Shown: positions 1-6,838 of the stretch, piece after piece | How the letters are laid out: each line of letters opens with the position of its first letter | Numbering within the stretch: the first letter of the stretch is position 1 | NCBI GenBank assembly: GCA_011522825.1 | Contig: WTIG01000080.1 | Coordinates: forward strand, 1 to 9,582 | Length of the DNA stretch: 9,582 bases | Reading direction: 5' to 3' | DNA from: Puniceicoccaceae bacterium | GTDB lineage: Bacteria; Verrucomicrobiota; Verrucomicrobiia; Opitutales; Coraliomargaritaceae | The notes under the pieces: generated by a model | Databases searched by the model: none | Seen by the model: only the letters and a program-made list of their open reading frames with translations | Told to the model about the DNA's origin: nothing | Program-made: the position numbers and the translations under genes

Positions 1-291
1 CTCTTTACCAAATAAAGTAAACTGTTCTTTAATTTGTGCAACCAATTCACGAGTAGGCCCTATCGCTAAACACCGAACTCCTTTTTTAGGTTTCCCCGAT
101 TGAATCGAATGCAGAATCGGCAAAGCAAAGGCAGCCGTTTTACCCGTACCCGTTTGAGCAGAGCCAATTAAATCTCGCCCTGATATGATATGCGGAATTG
201 ATTCTTTTTGAATTGGCGTTGGCTCCTTAAAACCAATTGAATCAAGTACATTTTGTATTTTGGGATCTAGACCCAGTTTGGCGAACGTCAT
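1..291 (-). CDS. DEAD-box ATP-dependent RNA helicase, RhlE-like (N-terminal part only)
   Basis: This is the first 97 residues of an RNA helicase whose remainder lies beyond the left edge. Such enzymes unwind short RNA duplexes using ATP, in ribosome assembly and mRNA turnover. Seen here: the Q-motif region (F3, then GFKEPTPIQ at 20-28), Walker A / motif I AQTGTGKT at 45-52, and motif Ia PTRELVAQ at 79-86. The DEAD and SAT motifs are outside the window. The ATG at 291 is the first start after an in-frame TGA (319-321 on this strand), and the N-terminus MTFAKLGL matches the usual RhlE-type opening. The upstream bases are A-rich with at most a weak TAAGAAA leader. The gene is divergent from gluQ across 138 bp. 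The subfamily (RhlE versus other DEAD-box groups) cannot be fixed without the C-terminal extension. Confidence 0.93.
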   Translation of the reverse strand, partial: MTFAKLGLDPKIQNVLDSIGFKEPTPIQKESIPHIISGRDLIGSAQTGTGKTAAFALPILHSIQSGKPKKGVRCLAIGPTRELVAQIKEQFTLFGKE

Positions 292-327
292 ATAATTGTT
301 TTTCTTACAATGAATTTTTCAAAAGCA

Positions 328-357
328 TTATGCATAGGTTAAAAACTAGATTATGCA
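328..357. repeat. Direct repeat TTATGCA in the divergent helicase/gluQ spacer
   Basis: TTATGCA occurs at 328-334 and again at 351-357, starts 23 bp apart. The first copy overlaps the perfect 8-bp palindrome TATGCATA (329-336). The 138-bp spacer must hold promoters for both divergent genes. Read on the minus strand each copy gives a -10-like CATAAT (TGCATAA), but I find no well-spaced -35 for either. It could be an operator or promoter part, or chance in AT-rich DNA. Confidence 0.3.
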
Positions 358-429
358 AGCAAGGACATTTACGGAAATAACTAACTGCTTCCTTCTTGCC
401 AACCAAAGATTAGATAATAGCCTAGATTC

Positions 430-1302
430 ATGACTCACAATTATAGAGGTCGTATTGCCCCATCACCAACTGGTTATTTACATCTAGGACACGCTCGTAC
501 CTTTTGGTTTGCAATGGAACGTGCTCGTTCTGAAAAAGGAATTCTCATTTATCGAGAAGAGGATTTAGATTCCAACCGATGTCGTAAAGAATACAGCGAA
601 GCAGCGATTGAAGACTTAGATTGGTTTGGCTGCGAATGGCAGGAAGGGCCCGACAAGGCTGGAATGAAGCAACCCTATCGGCAGAGTGAACGTATGCCTA
701 TATTTTTAAAGGCTTGGAAACAATTAAAAGAACAAGGACTTATCTACCCTTGTGAAAAATCACGAAAAGAAATTCGAACTGCATCTGAAAATATTCAAAA
801 TACAGACTTAGAGCCCATCTATCCTGAAGCATGGCGACCGAGTAGCGATGTAGCAGATAATATAGATTCTCCCGAAGGCTATAACTGGCGATTTAAAGTG
901 CCACTGGATCGAAAAATTGATTTCCATGATGAAAACTTAGGCCCTTGCCAGTTTTACAGCGGTAAAGATTTTGGCGACTTTCTGGTATGGCGAAAAGATG
1001 GAATACCTTCTTATGAATTAGCTGTGGTGGTTGATGACATTGCTATGGAGATAAGTGAGGTTGTTCGAGGGGAAGACCTACTTATATCGACTGCACGGCA
1101 AATACTAATTTATGAAGCACTTGGTGCTACACCTCCACGATTTTATCATGCACCACTTGTTGTGGATTCTTCAGGAGATCGTCTTTCCAAAACTTATAAA
1201 TCGATGTCCCTAAGAGAACTCAAACAAGCGGGTCATAGCCCAGAAGATTTAAGAACATCGGAAGCATGGTGGTCTGGGATAGAAGACTCTCTTGAAACCT
1301 AA
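430..1302 (+). CDS. gluQ: Glutamyl-Q tRNA(Asp) synthetase (GluQRS)
   Basis: This is a truncated GluRS paralogue that activates glutamate and transfers it to the queuosine base at position 34 of tRNA(Asp), independently of the acceptor end. Seen: GRIAPSPTGYLHLGHA at 7-22 containing the HIGH motif (H18-L-G-H21), YREEDLD at 41-47, the class-Ib signature VVRGEDLL, and a KMSKS equivalent RLSKTYKS at 251-258. At 290 residues it ends after the catalytic core and has no anticodon-binding domain, which separates GluQRS (about 290-310 aa) from full GluRS. Oddity: in E. coli GluQRS the zinc ligands are C-x-C then Y-x3-C. Here the matching positions are C108-x-K110 and Y131-x3-W135, so two cysteines are gone. 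The upstream gene is divergent. The stop lies 3 bp from the converging miaA stop. No Shine-Dalgarno sequence precedes the ATG. The activity would require a queuosine-making host, which the window does not show. Confidence 0.9.
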   Translation: MTHNYRGRIAPSPTGYLHLGHARTFWFAMERARSEKGILIYREEDLDSNRCRKEYSEAAIEDLDWFGCEWQEGPDKAGMKQPYRQSERMPIFLKAWKQLKEQGLIYPCEKSRKEIRTASENIQNTDLEPIYPEAWRPSSDVADNIDSPEGYNWRFKVPLDRKIDFHDENLGPCQFYSGKDFGDFLVWRKDGIPSYELAVVVDDIAMEISEVVRGEDLLISTARQILIYEALGATPPRFYHAPLVVDSSGDRLSKTYKSMSLRELKQAGHSPEDLRTSEAWWSGIEDSLET

Positions 1303-1305
1303 TCC

Positions 1306-2196
1306 CTAAGACGACAAATAGATACGTTCATTAGGTTCAGGCAACTGCGAGCGAAACCAAGTCTTTTGTTTTTTCACCAAGCCGTTTGTATTTTTAACAA
1401 TCAAAGGCAGTAACTCATCTTCTGTGATTTCACCTTTTAAAAAAGCAATGCTTTCTCGATAGCCTATGGCATTAGCCGCATTTGGATTTTCTTCGATTCC
1501 TTTTTCTAGTAAGTCTTTAACCTCTTCAATTAAGCCCGAATCAAGCATGACTTTAGCGCGTCTCGCCACACGATCTTTTAATACTTCTGCATCCCTTTCT
1601 AAAAGAATGAAATGTTTATTATATTCAGCATATGGCTTGGGGCGTTCAGCAAATTCTTTTTGCAAAACAGGCAACGATTTTTTCGATGAAAGACAGCGCT
1701 CCAAAGCTCTCTGAACCCGCCTTGGATTTAAGGTATCTAAATTTCCAAGGCCTTCAGGACTGACAGCGTTGAGACGATCCAATAAACCTCTTAGTCCATA
1801 ATTAGCAAAAAGTGATTCGGATTCTGCACGGATTGCATCAGAAACTTCTATCGTATCCACAACTGGCTCAAAAAAACTTTTTAGATAAAAGCCACTGCCT
1901 CCTGTTATAACGACTGACTTTCCTCTACTAAGAATATCTTCAACTGTCCTGCGTGCGAGTGCATCAAATTGAGTGATATCAAAGGATTCGTTCACGGGAT
2001 TCATATCAATACAATGATGCGGCACCTTTGCCATCTCTTCTTTTGTTGGTTTTGCCGTGCCAATATCCATTCCCTGATAAAAGAGAGAAGCATCACAGGA
2101 AATAATTTCTGCATCTAGTGCTTCACAATAATCTAAAGCATAGTGTGTTTTTCCAACCGCTGTTGCTCCTGTTATGATGTGTAATGTTACAGTCAC
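1306..2196 (-). CDS. miaA: tRNA dimethylallyltransferase (MiaA)
   Basis: The enzyme transfers a dimethylallyl group from DMAPP to N6 of A37 in tRNAs that read codons starting with U, the first step of i6A/ms2i6A formation. Seen: Walker A GATAVGKT at 10-17, the substrate loop SCDASLFYQGMDIGTAKP at 33-50 with the catalytic-base aspartate D35, HHCIDM at 60-65, GGSGFYLKSF at 99-108, LNPRRVQRALE, and AIGYRE near 243-248. The length, 296 aa, is normal. The family usually has GGT where this protein has GGS (S101), and DS where it has DA (A36); both changes look mild. The start is GTG at 2196, which places Walker A at the expected distance from the N-terminus; no ATG lies nearby upstream in frame and no Shine-Dalgarno is visible. 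It is divergent from the glycosyltransferase across a 73-bp AT-rich spacer and converges on gluQ. Confidence 0.96.
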   Translation of the reverse strand: MTVTLHIITGATAVGKTHYALDYCEALDAEIISCDASLFYQGMDIGTAKPTKEEMAKVPHHCIDMNPVNESFDITQFDALARRTVEDILSRGKSVVITGGSGFYLKSFFEPVVDTIEVSDAIRAESESLFANYGLRGLLDRLNAVSPEGLGNLDTLNPRRVQRALERCLSSKKSLPVLQKEFAERPKPYAEYNKHFILLERDAEVLKDRVARRAKVMLDSGLIEEVKDLLEKGIEENPNAANAIGYRESIAFLKGEITEDELLPLIVKNTNGLVKKQKTWFRSQLPEPNERIYLSS

Positions 2197-2269
2197 GAAA
2201 AATATACAAAATATGATTAAAGAATCTTGTCTAATCTTAAGGAATCAAAATTCTAAATTAAACTAAATA

Positions 2270-3433
2270 ATGAAAATTTGTCTCGTCACAGAAACTTTCC
2301 CGCCTGAGATAAATGGGGTTGCAAAAACCCTGCATCGCATCAGCCATGATTTAAAAGTTTTGGGACATTCTGTGACAATCGTCCGACCCCATCAAAGTGG
2401 TGAGGCTAAAGTTTCTCAAACACCGGATATTACAATTGTTCCATCATTGCCAATTCCTGTTTACCAAGGACTGCATTTTGGCCTTCCTTGCCGTACGCTC
2501 CTGAAAAAAATTTGGGCAAATAGTAAGCCAGATATTGTTTATGTGGCTACAGAAGGTCCACTTGGAGTCTCTGCGATCAATCTAGCTCGCAAAATGAAAA
2601 TTGCCGTCACTTCTGGTTTCCATACTAATTTCCATAAATACATGCGTCACTATCGCTTACCACTCATGTCCAAATTGACTGAGCATTTCCTCAAAAAAAC
2701 ACATAATAAAACTTTGAGGACATTTGCCCCAACTGAAGATGTTATTCAGCAACTGAATCAAATGGGGGTTAAAAATACACATTTACTCAGTCGTGGAGTA
2801 GACACTGAATTATTTCATCCAAGCAAACGAGATCACGCCTTAAGAGCCTCTTGGGGCATAACATCGGAAAACCAATACGTAGCTATCTTTGTCAGTCGTA
2901 TTGCTGCAGAAAAAAATATACCATTGGCCATCAATGCTTTCAAAAGGATTAAAGCGGACAATCCTAATGCCTCTTGTATCTTTGTTGGTGATGGCCCAGA
3001 GAAATCCCGCTTAGAAAAAAAATACCCAGATTTTAAATTTGTTGGGACACAAACAGGAGATTCACTAGCAAAATATTATGCCTCTGGAGATTTATTTATA
3101 TTCCCGAGCTTAACCGAAACTTTTGGAAATGTTATTCCTGAAGCCATGGCATCCTCACTCATTCCCATTGCTTTTAATTATGCCGCTCCTAAAGCTTTGA
3201 TTCAAAATAAGGTTAATGGCTACCTTGCCGATTACAATGATTCAGATTCCTATATGAAAACAATCGACGATGCGTTGAGCCAAAAAAATGAATGGACAAA
3301 AATACGCAATAAAGCACGTCAAACGACCGAACAACTCAATTGGATAAACATTGTTGAAAATTTTGCTCAAGAACTACATAAAGCATACCAAGAAAATTCT
3401 ACTTATGAATCATCCAAATACCCCAAACCCTAG
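2270..3433 (+). CDS. GT4-family glycosyltransferase (GT-B fold)
   Basis: This is a cytosolic or membrane-associated retaining glycosyltransferase that moves a sugar from a nucleotide donor to a lipid or glycan. Seen: an N-terminal Rossmann start with ETFPPEINGVAKT at 8-20, the linker RGVDTELFHP at 175-184, and the donor-binding R210 and K215 in SRIAAEKN. GDGP lies at 240-243. ETFGNVIPE at 283-291 gives the E-x7-E motif of family GT4. The opening and the SLTETFGNVIPEAMAS block resemble GDP-mannose-dependent mannosyltransferases (PimB/MgtA type) and the SQD2 sulfoquinovosyl-diacylglycerol synthases; motifs alone cannot choose between them. No signal peptide or transmembrane segment is seen. The ATG at 2270 lacks a Shine-Dalgarno; an AAGGAA lies about 25 bp upstream, too far to serve. 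The 3' end overlaps the DUF4212 gene, so the two are probably co-transcribed. Confidence 0.9.
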   Translation: MKICLVTETFPPEINGVAKTLHRISHDLKVLGHSVTIVRPHQSGEAKVSQTPDITIVPSLPIPVYQGLHFGLPCRTLLKKIWANSKPDIVYVATEGPLGVSAINLARKMKIAVTSGFHTNFHKYMRHYRLPLMSKLTEHFLKKTHNKTLRTFAPTEDVIQQLNQMGVKNTHLLSRGVDTELFHPSKRDHALRASWGITSENQYVAIFVSRIAAEKNIPLAINAFKRIKADNPNASCIFVGDGPEKSRLEKKYPDFKFVGTQTGDSLAKYYASGDLFIFPSLTETFGNVIPEAMASSLIPIAFNYAAPKALIQNKVNGYLADYNDSDSYMKTIDDALSQKNEWTKIRNKARQTTEQLNWINIVENFAQELHKAYQENSTYESSKYPKP

Positions 3434-3713
3434 CCCAAACAGCAAGAAACAAAAAAAATACAATAGCTACTGGAATAAAAACCTCAAAATCATGTCACTG
3501 CTTCTCTTCTGCTGGTTTTTCTTCAGTTTAGGCTGTGGTGTTTTATGGGCTGATTTCCTGAATCAATGGACAATACCAGGGACTGGCTTTAAACTAGGCT
3601 TTTGGTTCGCACAACAAGGCAGTATCCTTGCATTTGTCATAATTGTTTTCATTTATGCACACTTGATGAATCGTGTGGATAAAGCAGAGAGCCAATCTAA
3701 TTCAAACGCTTAA
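3405..3713 (+). CDS. DUF4212 protein, small subunit of a sodium:solute symporter
   Basis: This is a 102-residue inner-membrane protein of the DUF4212 family, which regularly sits directly before an SSS-family symporter and is regarded as its small subunit. Seen: a hydrophilic Asn/Pro/Lys-rich N-terminus (1-21), the family's YW at 22-23, a first membrane segment at about 29-49 with FSLGCGVLWADFLNQW, the hallmark GFWFAQQGS at 65-73, and a second segment at about 73-90 ending in MNRVD. I chose the ATG at 3405 because it is the only ATG before the YW motif; the next (3492) would cut into membrane segment 1. The open frame extends upstream only to a TTG at 3351, deep in the glycosyltransferase. 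This start overlaps the glycosyltransferase by 29 bp, suggesting translational coupling. The symporter gene starts 5 bp after the stop. Confidence 0.9.
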   Translation: MNHPNTPNPSPNSKKQKKYNSYWNKNLKIMSLLLFCWFFFSLGCGVLWADFLNQWTIPGTGFKLGFWFAQQGSILAFVIIVFIYAHLMNRVDKAESQSNSNA

Positions 3714-3718
3714 CCATT

Positions 3719-5533
3719 ATGAGTATTTTAAATTGGACTTATTTGTTTGTTGGACTGAGCTTTTCCCTCTACCTCTTTATTGCTTGGCGAGTACGAGTTA
3801 AAGACACCCGAGGCTTTTACGTAGCAGGAAGAGATGTTCCTGCCTATGCAAACGGCATGGCAACGGCTGCCGATTGGATGAGTGCCGCTTCCTTTATTTC
3901 TATGGCTGGCTTAATTTCAACCATGGGTTATGCAGGTAGCGTTTATCTTATGGGATGGACTGGCGGCTTTGTTTTACTAGCACTGTGTTTGGCCCCTTAC
4001 TTAAGAAAATTGGGGCATTATACCGTTCCAGAATTTATTGGAGATCGTTACGAAAGTAATATTGCTAGAGTGATTGCTATTATTTGTGCCGTCTTTATTT
4101 CCTTCACTTATGTAGCTGGGCAAATGCGAGGGGTCGGAGTGGTCTTCAGTCGCTTTCTCAATGTAGATATTTCCACTGGGGTCTTTATCGGAATGTTTAT
4201 TGTTTTCATTTATGCAACACTCGGTGGCATGAAGGGCATTACTTGGACACAGGTTGCTCAATATTGGGTTTTAATCACTGCATTTCTTGTTCCGACTATT
4301 GCCATTAGTATTCAACTTACAGGACACATTGTTCCCTCAATTGGCATGGGAGCAATGCTCATTCAGCCTGATGTTGTTGGACAAACAAACTTTTTATTAA
4401 ATGCCTTAGATGGCACTTTGACCGATTTTGGATGGCATGCCTACACCGAGGCTTTTGAAGGGAAATGGAGCAAATTCAATGTCTTTGCAACTGCATTAAC
4501 TTTGATGGTTGGGACTGCAGGACTACCGCATGTGATTGTTCGTTTTTATACCGTAAAAAATGTTCAAGCGGCACGCTGGAGTGCTTTTTGGGCTTTGTTG
4601 TTTATATCGATTCTTTATTTGTCGGCACCTTCCTTAGCCTCTTTCTCTAGGTATTACATGATTCATACCCTTAATGGGTCGAGTTCGGAAAGCCTTCCAA
4701 ATTGGTTTCATAGTTGGGAAAAAACTGGATTGATCTTATGGCTCGATGATGGCGATGGAATTGTTCGCTATTCTGGGGATAACACGAATGAAATTTTTCG
4801 CTCAGGTAAATTAGGATCGAAAGAACTCGAATCGATCAAAGAGAATCATCAAATTTGGTTAGCCAGCGGGGCTTCAAATGGAATTGATGGGCGGCAACTT
4901 CTGCTCGATAAAAAACTAAGTGGCCCCGACAGGGATATTATCATGCTGGCCGCACCCGAAATGGCGAGCTTGTCGAATTGGATTATCGCTTTTGTTGCCG
5001 CAGGTGGATTAGCTGCTGCCCTATCTACGGCCAGTGGACTCCTGCTGGTTATCTCCTCGAGTATTGCTAATGATTTATATTACCGAACATTAAATCCCAA
5101 AGCTTCGCAAAAAAATCAACTCTTAGTCGGTCGTGTGACGATTGCTATAGCCGTAGTCATCGCTGGATATTTTGGCTTAAATCCGCCAGGCTTTGTCGGT
5201 CAAGTTGTAGCCTTTGCTTTCGGACTAGCCTCGGCAAGTTTCTTCCCTGCAATCCTATTAGGTATCTTTAATCAAAGGGTTGGAACGATTCCTGCAATTT
5301 GCGGCATGCTCTCAGGGATCAGTTTAACCGCTTACTATATTATCCATTGTGTATTTTTAAATGGAGATCGCTGGACATTAGGTCTGATTGAAAATGGTAT
5401 TACACCTGAAGCCTTTGGTATGATCGGCATGTTAGTTAATTTCACCATAGTGATTCTTTTAACACCATTCTTCTCCCCACCGAGTGATCGAATTAAAGCT
5501 AAGATTGAAGCCGTTCGTAGCCCCGAAGTTTAG
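3719..5533 (+). CDS. Sodium:solute symporter, large subunit (SSS/SLC5 family, DUF4212-associated)
   Basis: This is a 604-residue inner-membrane Na+-coupled transporter of the SSS family, in the subgroup that pairs with DUF4212 proteins (the Vibrio cholerae VC_2705 type). Seen: a first hydrophobic segment at 5-23, then GRDVPAYANGMATAADWMSA from about residue 38, where the family's substrate and sodium site begins. Many further hydrophobic segments follow, as do the family blocks GGMKGITWTQVAQYWVL and AAGGLAAALSTASGLLLVIS. Between two membrane segments lies a hydrophilic insert of about 95 residues (319-415) beginning NGSSSESLPNWFHSWEKTG, typical of this subgroup. It contains DDGDGI (343-348), which resembles a calcium-binding loop. 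The substrate is not evident; relatives such as ActP carry acetate or other small monocarboxylates, so a short organic acid is only an inference. The gene follows the DUF4212 subunit by 5 bp and is probably translated with it. The C-terminus is cytoplasm-like and charged. Confidence 0.93.
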   Translation: MSILNWTYLFVGLSFSLYLFIAWRVRVKDTRGFYVAGRDVPAYANGMATAADWMSAASFISMAGLISTMGYAGSVYLMGWTGGFVLLALCLAPYLRKLGHYTVPEFIGDRYESNIARVIAIICAVFISFTYVAGQMRGVGVVFSRFLNVDISTGVFIGMFIVFIYATLGGMKGITWTQVAQYWVLITAFLVPTIAISIQLTGHIVPSIGMGAMLIQPDVVGQTNFLLNALDGTLTDFGWHAYTEAFEGKWSKFNVFATALTLMVGTAGLPHVIVRFYTVKNVQAARWSAFWALLFISILYLSAPSLASFSRYYMIHTLNGSSSESLPNWFHSWEKTGLILWLDDGDGIVRYSGDNTNEIFRSGKLGSKELESIKENHQIWLASGASNGIDGRQLLLDKKLSGPDRDIIMLAAPEMASLSNWIIAFVAAGGLAAALSTASGLLLVISSSIANDLYYRTLNPKASQKNQLLVGRVTIAIAVVIAGYFGLNPPGFVGQVVAFAFGLASASFFPAILLGIFNQRVGTIPAICGMLSGISLTAYYIIHCVFLNGDRWTLGLIENGITPEAFGMIGMLVNFTIVILLTPFFSPPSDRIKAKIEAVRSPEV

Positions 5534-5551
5534 ACAATACTTCTAAACTTC
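5525..5551. terminator. Bidirectional stem-loop across two converging stop codons
   Basis: GAAGTTTAG (5525-5533) and CTAAACTTC (5543-5551) form a perfect 9-bp inverted repeat around a 9-base loop. The left arm is the last three codons of the symporter gene (Glu-Val-stop). The right arm is the same three codons of lysA on the other strand. The position between converging 3' ends fits a shared terminator. There is no clear T-run on either side, and the stem is AT-rich, so efficient intrinsic termination is uncertain. Confidence 0.5.
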
Positions 5552-6811
5552 ATTCTCCCAAATGCTTTCAAGCGATTGTCGCTTGCGAATCAATCGTGCT
5601 TCGCCATTGCTTTGAATTAAGACTTCGGCAGCTTCTGGATATGAATTATAATGCTTCGGGGTCATCGCTGATGCATAAGCACCGGTTCCACCGATCAAAA
5701 CTAAATCGCCTATTTCAACGTCAGAAAAAGAACGTGTCGCTAATAATTCAGGATCTCCTGGAGCCGGTGTTAAAATATCGCCCGACTCACAACAGTGACC
5801 AACTACGACATAGTCTTGGCTACCCTTCTCGCTATTTTCAGATGTCTTTTGATTGAAAATATCAATGGGGTGCTGAGCTCCATAAATGGATGGCCTCAAC
5901 AACTCGGTCATACCTGTATTTAATTTAATAAAATGGTATCCATCTTCACCCGTATTTACAAGATCGTGTACTTCAGCTAACAGACCTCCTGCATTCGCCA
6001 TCAAAAATGTACCAGGCTCAATTTCACAATGAATTTTACGACCCGTTTTTTCCGCAAAAGCTTCAAAGGCTTCGCGCACTGGCTTACCAATTACTTGCAA
6101 ATCCGTGGAAACTTCATTGGCCATACGTCCGACCTTATAGCCACCACCTAGATTTAGGATTGTGACTGACTCAAATTGTTCCACTAGCTGAAAATTCATC
6201 AGAGCAACTTTCAACCAGACATCAGGATCACTGCCAGAGCCGATATGTGTATGAATACGTACCACTTCTAAGTCATACTTAGCACATAGCGCCTTCACTT
6301 CAGCAACTAAGCCATGCCAAATTCCAAAGCTGGAAGATACGCCACCAACGTTAGTACGGTTATTACCCCCAGAACCAGAGCCAGGATTAAAGCGTACGCC
6401 TACTTTACCTCCTTTTTTGATTTTTCCAAAAGTCTCTAATTGCTTCAAAGAACAAGCATTGAATTGAATGCCTAAATCTAGAAGTGCTTCCAAATCCTCT
6501 GGAATTTCTTGAGCACTTAAACTAATCTTACTCGGGTCGATACCTGCATGAATCGCTCGCTTAACCTCATGCCCAGAACTCGCATCAATATGTAGTCCTA
6601 AAGAATCAAACAACTGAAGAATTGATTTATTTGGACTGGACTTCATAGCAAATCGTGCCGTCAAGCCATAAGCATTTGGAAATGCTAAAACAGCCTCTGC
6701 CATAGATCGCATACGGGCTTCATCATAAAGATAAATAGGCGTACCGAAAGTTTCAGCGAGTGATTGTGCTTTTTCGGAATCGACCAATGGATTTAGATTG
6801 AAATGATTCAT
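5543..6811 (-). CDS. lysA: Diaminopimelate decarboxylase-like PLP enzyme (alanine racemase fold type III)
   Basis: The likely reaction is decarboxylation of meso-diaminopimelate to L-lysine, in the cytosol, with pyridoxal phosphate. Seen: the PLP lysine K57 in RFAMKSSPN, DASSGHE at 76-82, HTHIGSG at 187-193 (the HIGS motif), the phosphate-binding NLGGGY at 220-225, LLRPSIYGAQH at 304-314, the catalytic cysteine in CESGD at 341-345, and GAYASAM with Y379. At 422 residues it matches LysA length and carries both the TIM-barrel and C-terminal beta domains. Oddity: the EPGR motif reads EPGT (265-268). The arginine normally helps bind the substrate carboxylate, so the substrate could differ; other fold-III decarboxylases (carboxynorspermidine, ornithine/arginine) are alternatives. 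The ATG at 6811 has no Shine-Dalgarno. The gene converges on the symporter gene and is divergent from the DUF6580 gene across 41 bp. Confidence 0.82.
   Translation of the reverse strand: MNHFNLNPLVDSEKAQSLAETFGTPIYLYDEARMRSMAEAVLAFPNAYGLTARFAMKSSPNKSILQLFDSLGLHIDASSGHEVKRAIHAGIDPSKISLSAQEIPEDLEALLDLGIQFNACSLKQLETFGKIKKGGKVGVRFNPGSGSGGNNRTNVGGVSSSFGIWHGLVAEVKALCAKYDLEVVRIHTHIGSGSDPDVWLKVALMNFQLVEQFESVTILNLGGGYKVGRMANEVSTDLQVIGKPVREAFEAFAEKTGRKIHCEIEPGTFLMANAGGLLAEVHDLVNTGEDGYHFIKLNTGMTELLRPSIYGAQHPIDIFNQKTSENSEKGSQDYVVVGHCCESGDILTPAPGDPELLATRSFSDVEIGDLVLIGGTGAYASAMTPKHYNSYPEAAEVLIQSNGEARLIRKRQSLESIWENEV
5569..5585. other. Perfect 7-bp hairpin inside the lysA 3' end
   Basis: CAAGCGA (5569-5575), loop TTG, TCGCTTG (5579-5585) makes a tight, fairly GC-rich stem-loop within the last codons of lysA (around Lys-Arg-Gln-Ser-Leu). 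For rightward transcripts it is the second hairpin after the symporter stop, 17 bp beyond the inverted repeat at 5525-5551. No T-run follows on either strand. It could stabilise 3' ends or aid termination, or be a by-product of codon choice. Confidence 0.35.
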
Positions 6812-6824
6812 CAGTTAAACTACA

Positions 6825-6838
6825 GATAATAAATTATA
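6825..6838. promoter_or_regulatory. Possible Fur-family-type operator (speculative)
   Basis: ATAAT (6826-6830), two bases, ATTAT (6833-6837) form an AT palindrome, and with the preceding G the left arm reads GATAAT, the hexamer of classical Fur boxes. It lies in the 41-bp divergent spacer, overlaps the lysA -10 candidate and is just upstream of the DUF6580 start. A Fur-family gene lies in the same locus. The region is AT-rich throughout, so chance is a serious alternative. Confidence 0.2.

Noticed and set aside
413..418. GATAAT as a -10 box for gluQ
   Set aside because: It is only 11 bp from the ATG, and the nearest -35-like TTGCCA is spaced 11 bp away, too short for a sigma70 promoter.
1466..1714. 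Open frame of 82 codons on the plus strand inside miaA
   Set aside because: It is antisense to well-conserved MiaA sequence; the translation is Ser/Leu-rich with no family resemblance and no leader.
2197..2269. Promoters in the miaA/glycosyltransferase spacer
   Set aside because: Several AT-rich -10-like hexamers exist (for example TATGAT at 2212-2217), but none has a convincing -35 at 16-18 bp.
3351..3404. Longer DUF4212 start at TTG 3351
   Set aside because: It would add 18 residues lying wholly inside the glycosyltransferase gene; the ATG at 3405 already gives more than the usual N-terminus.
4001..4261. Open frame of 86 codons antisense to the symporter
   Set aside because: It mirrors codons of conserved membrane segments; the His/Asn/Ser-rich translation looks like a shadow.
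4084..4650. Two Cys-rich small plus-strand frames (74 and 61 codons) within the symporter gene
   Set aside because: They are out-of-frame readings of conserved symporter sequence; the high Cys/Trp content is a frame artefact.
5596..5856. Open frame of 86 codons antisense to lysA
   Set aside because: It overlaps the conserved CESGD and GAYASAM region of lysA; it has no recognisable features.
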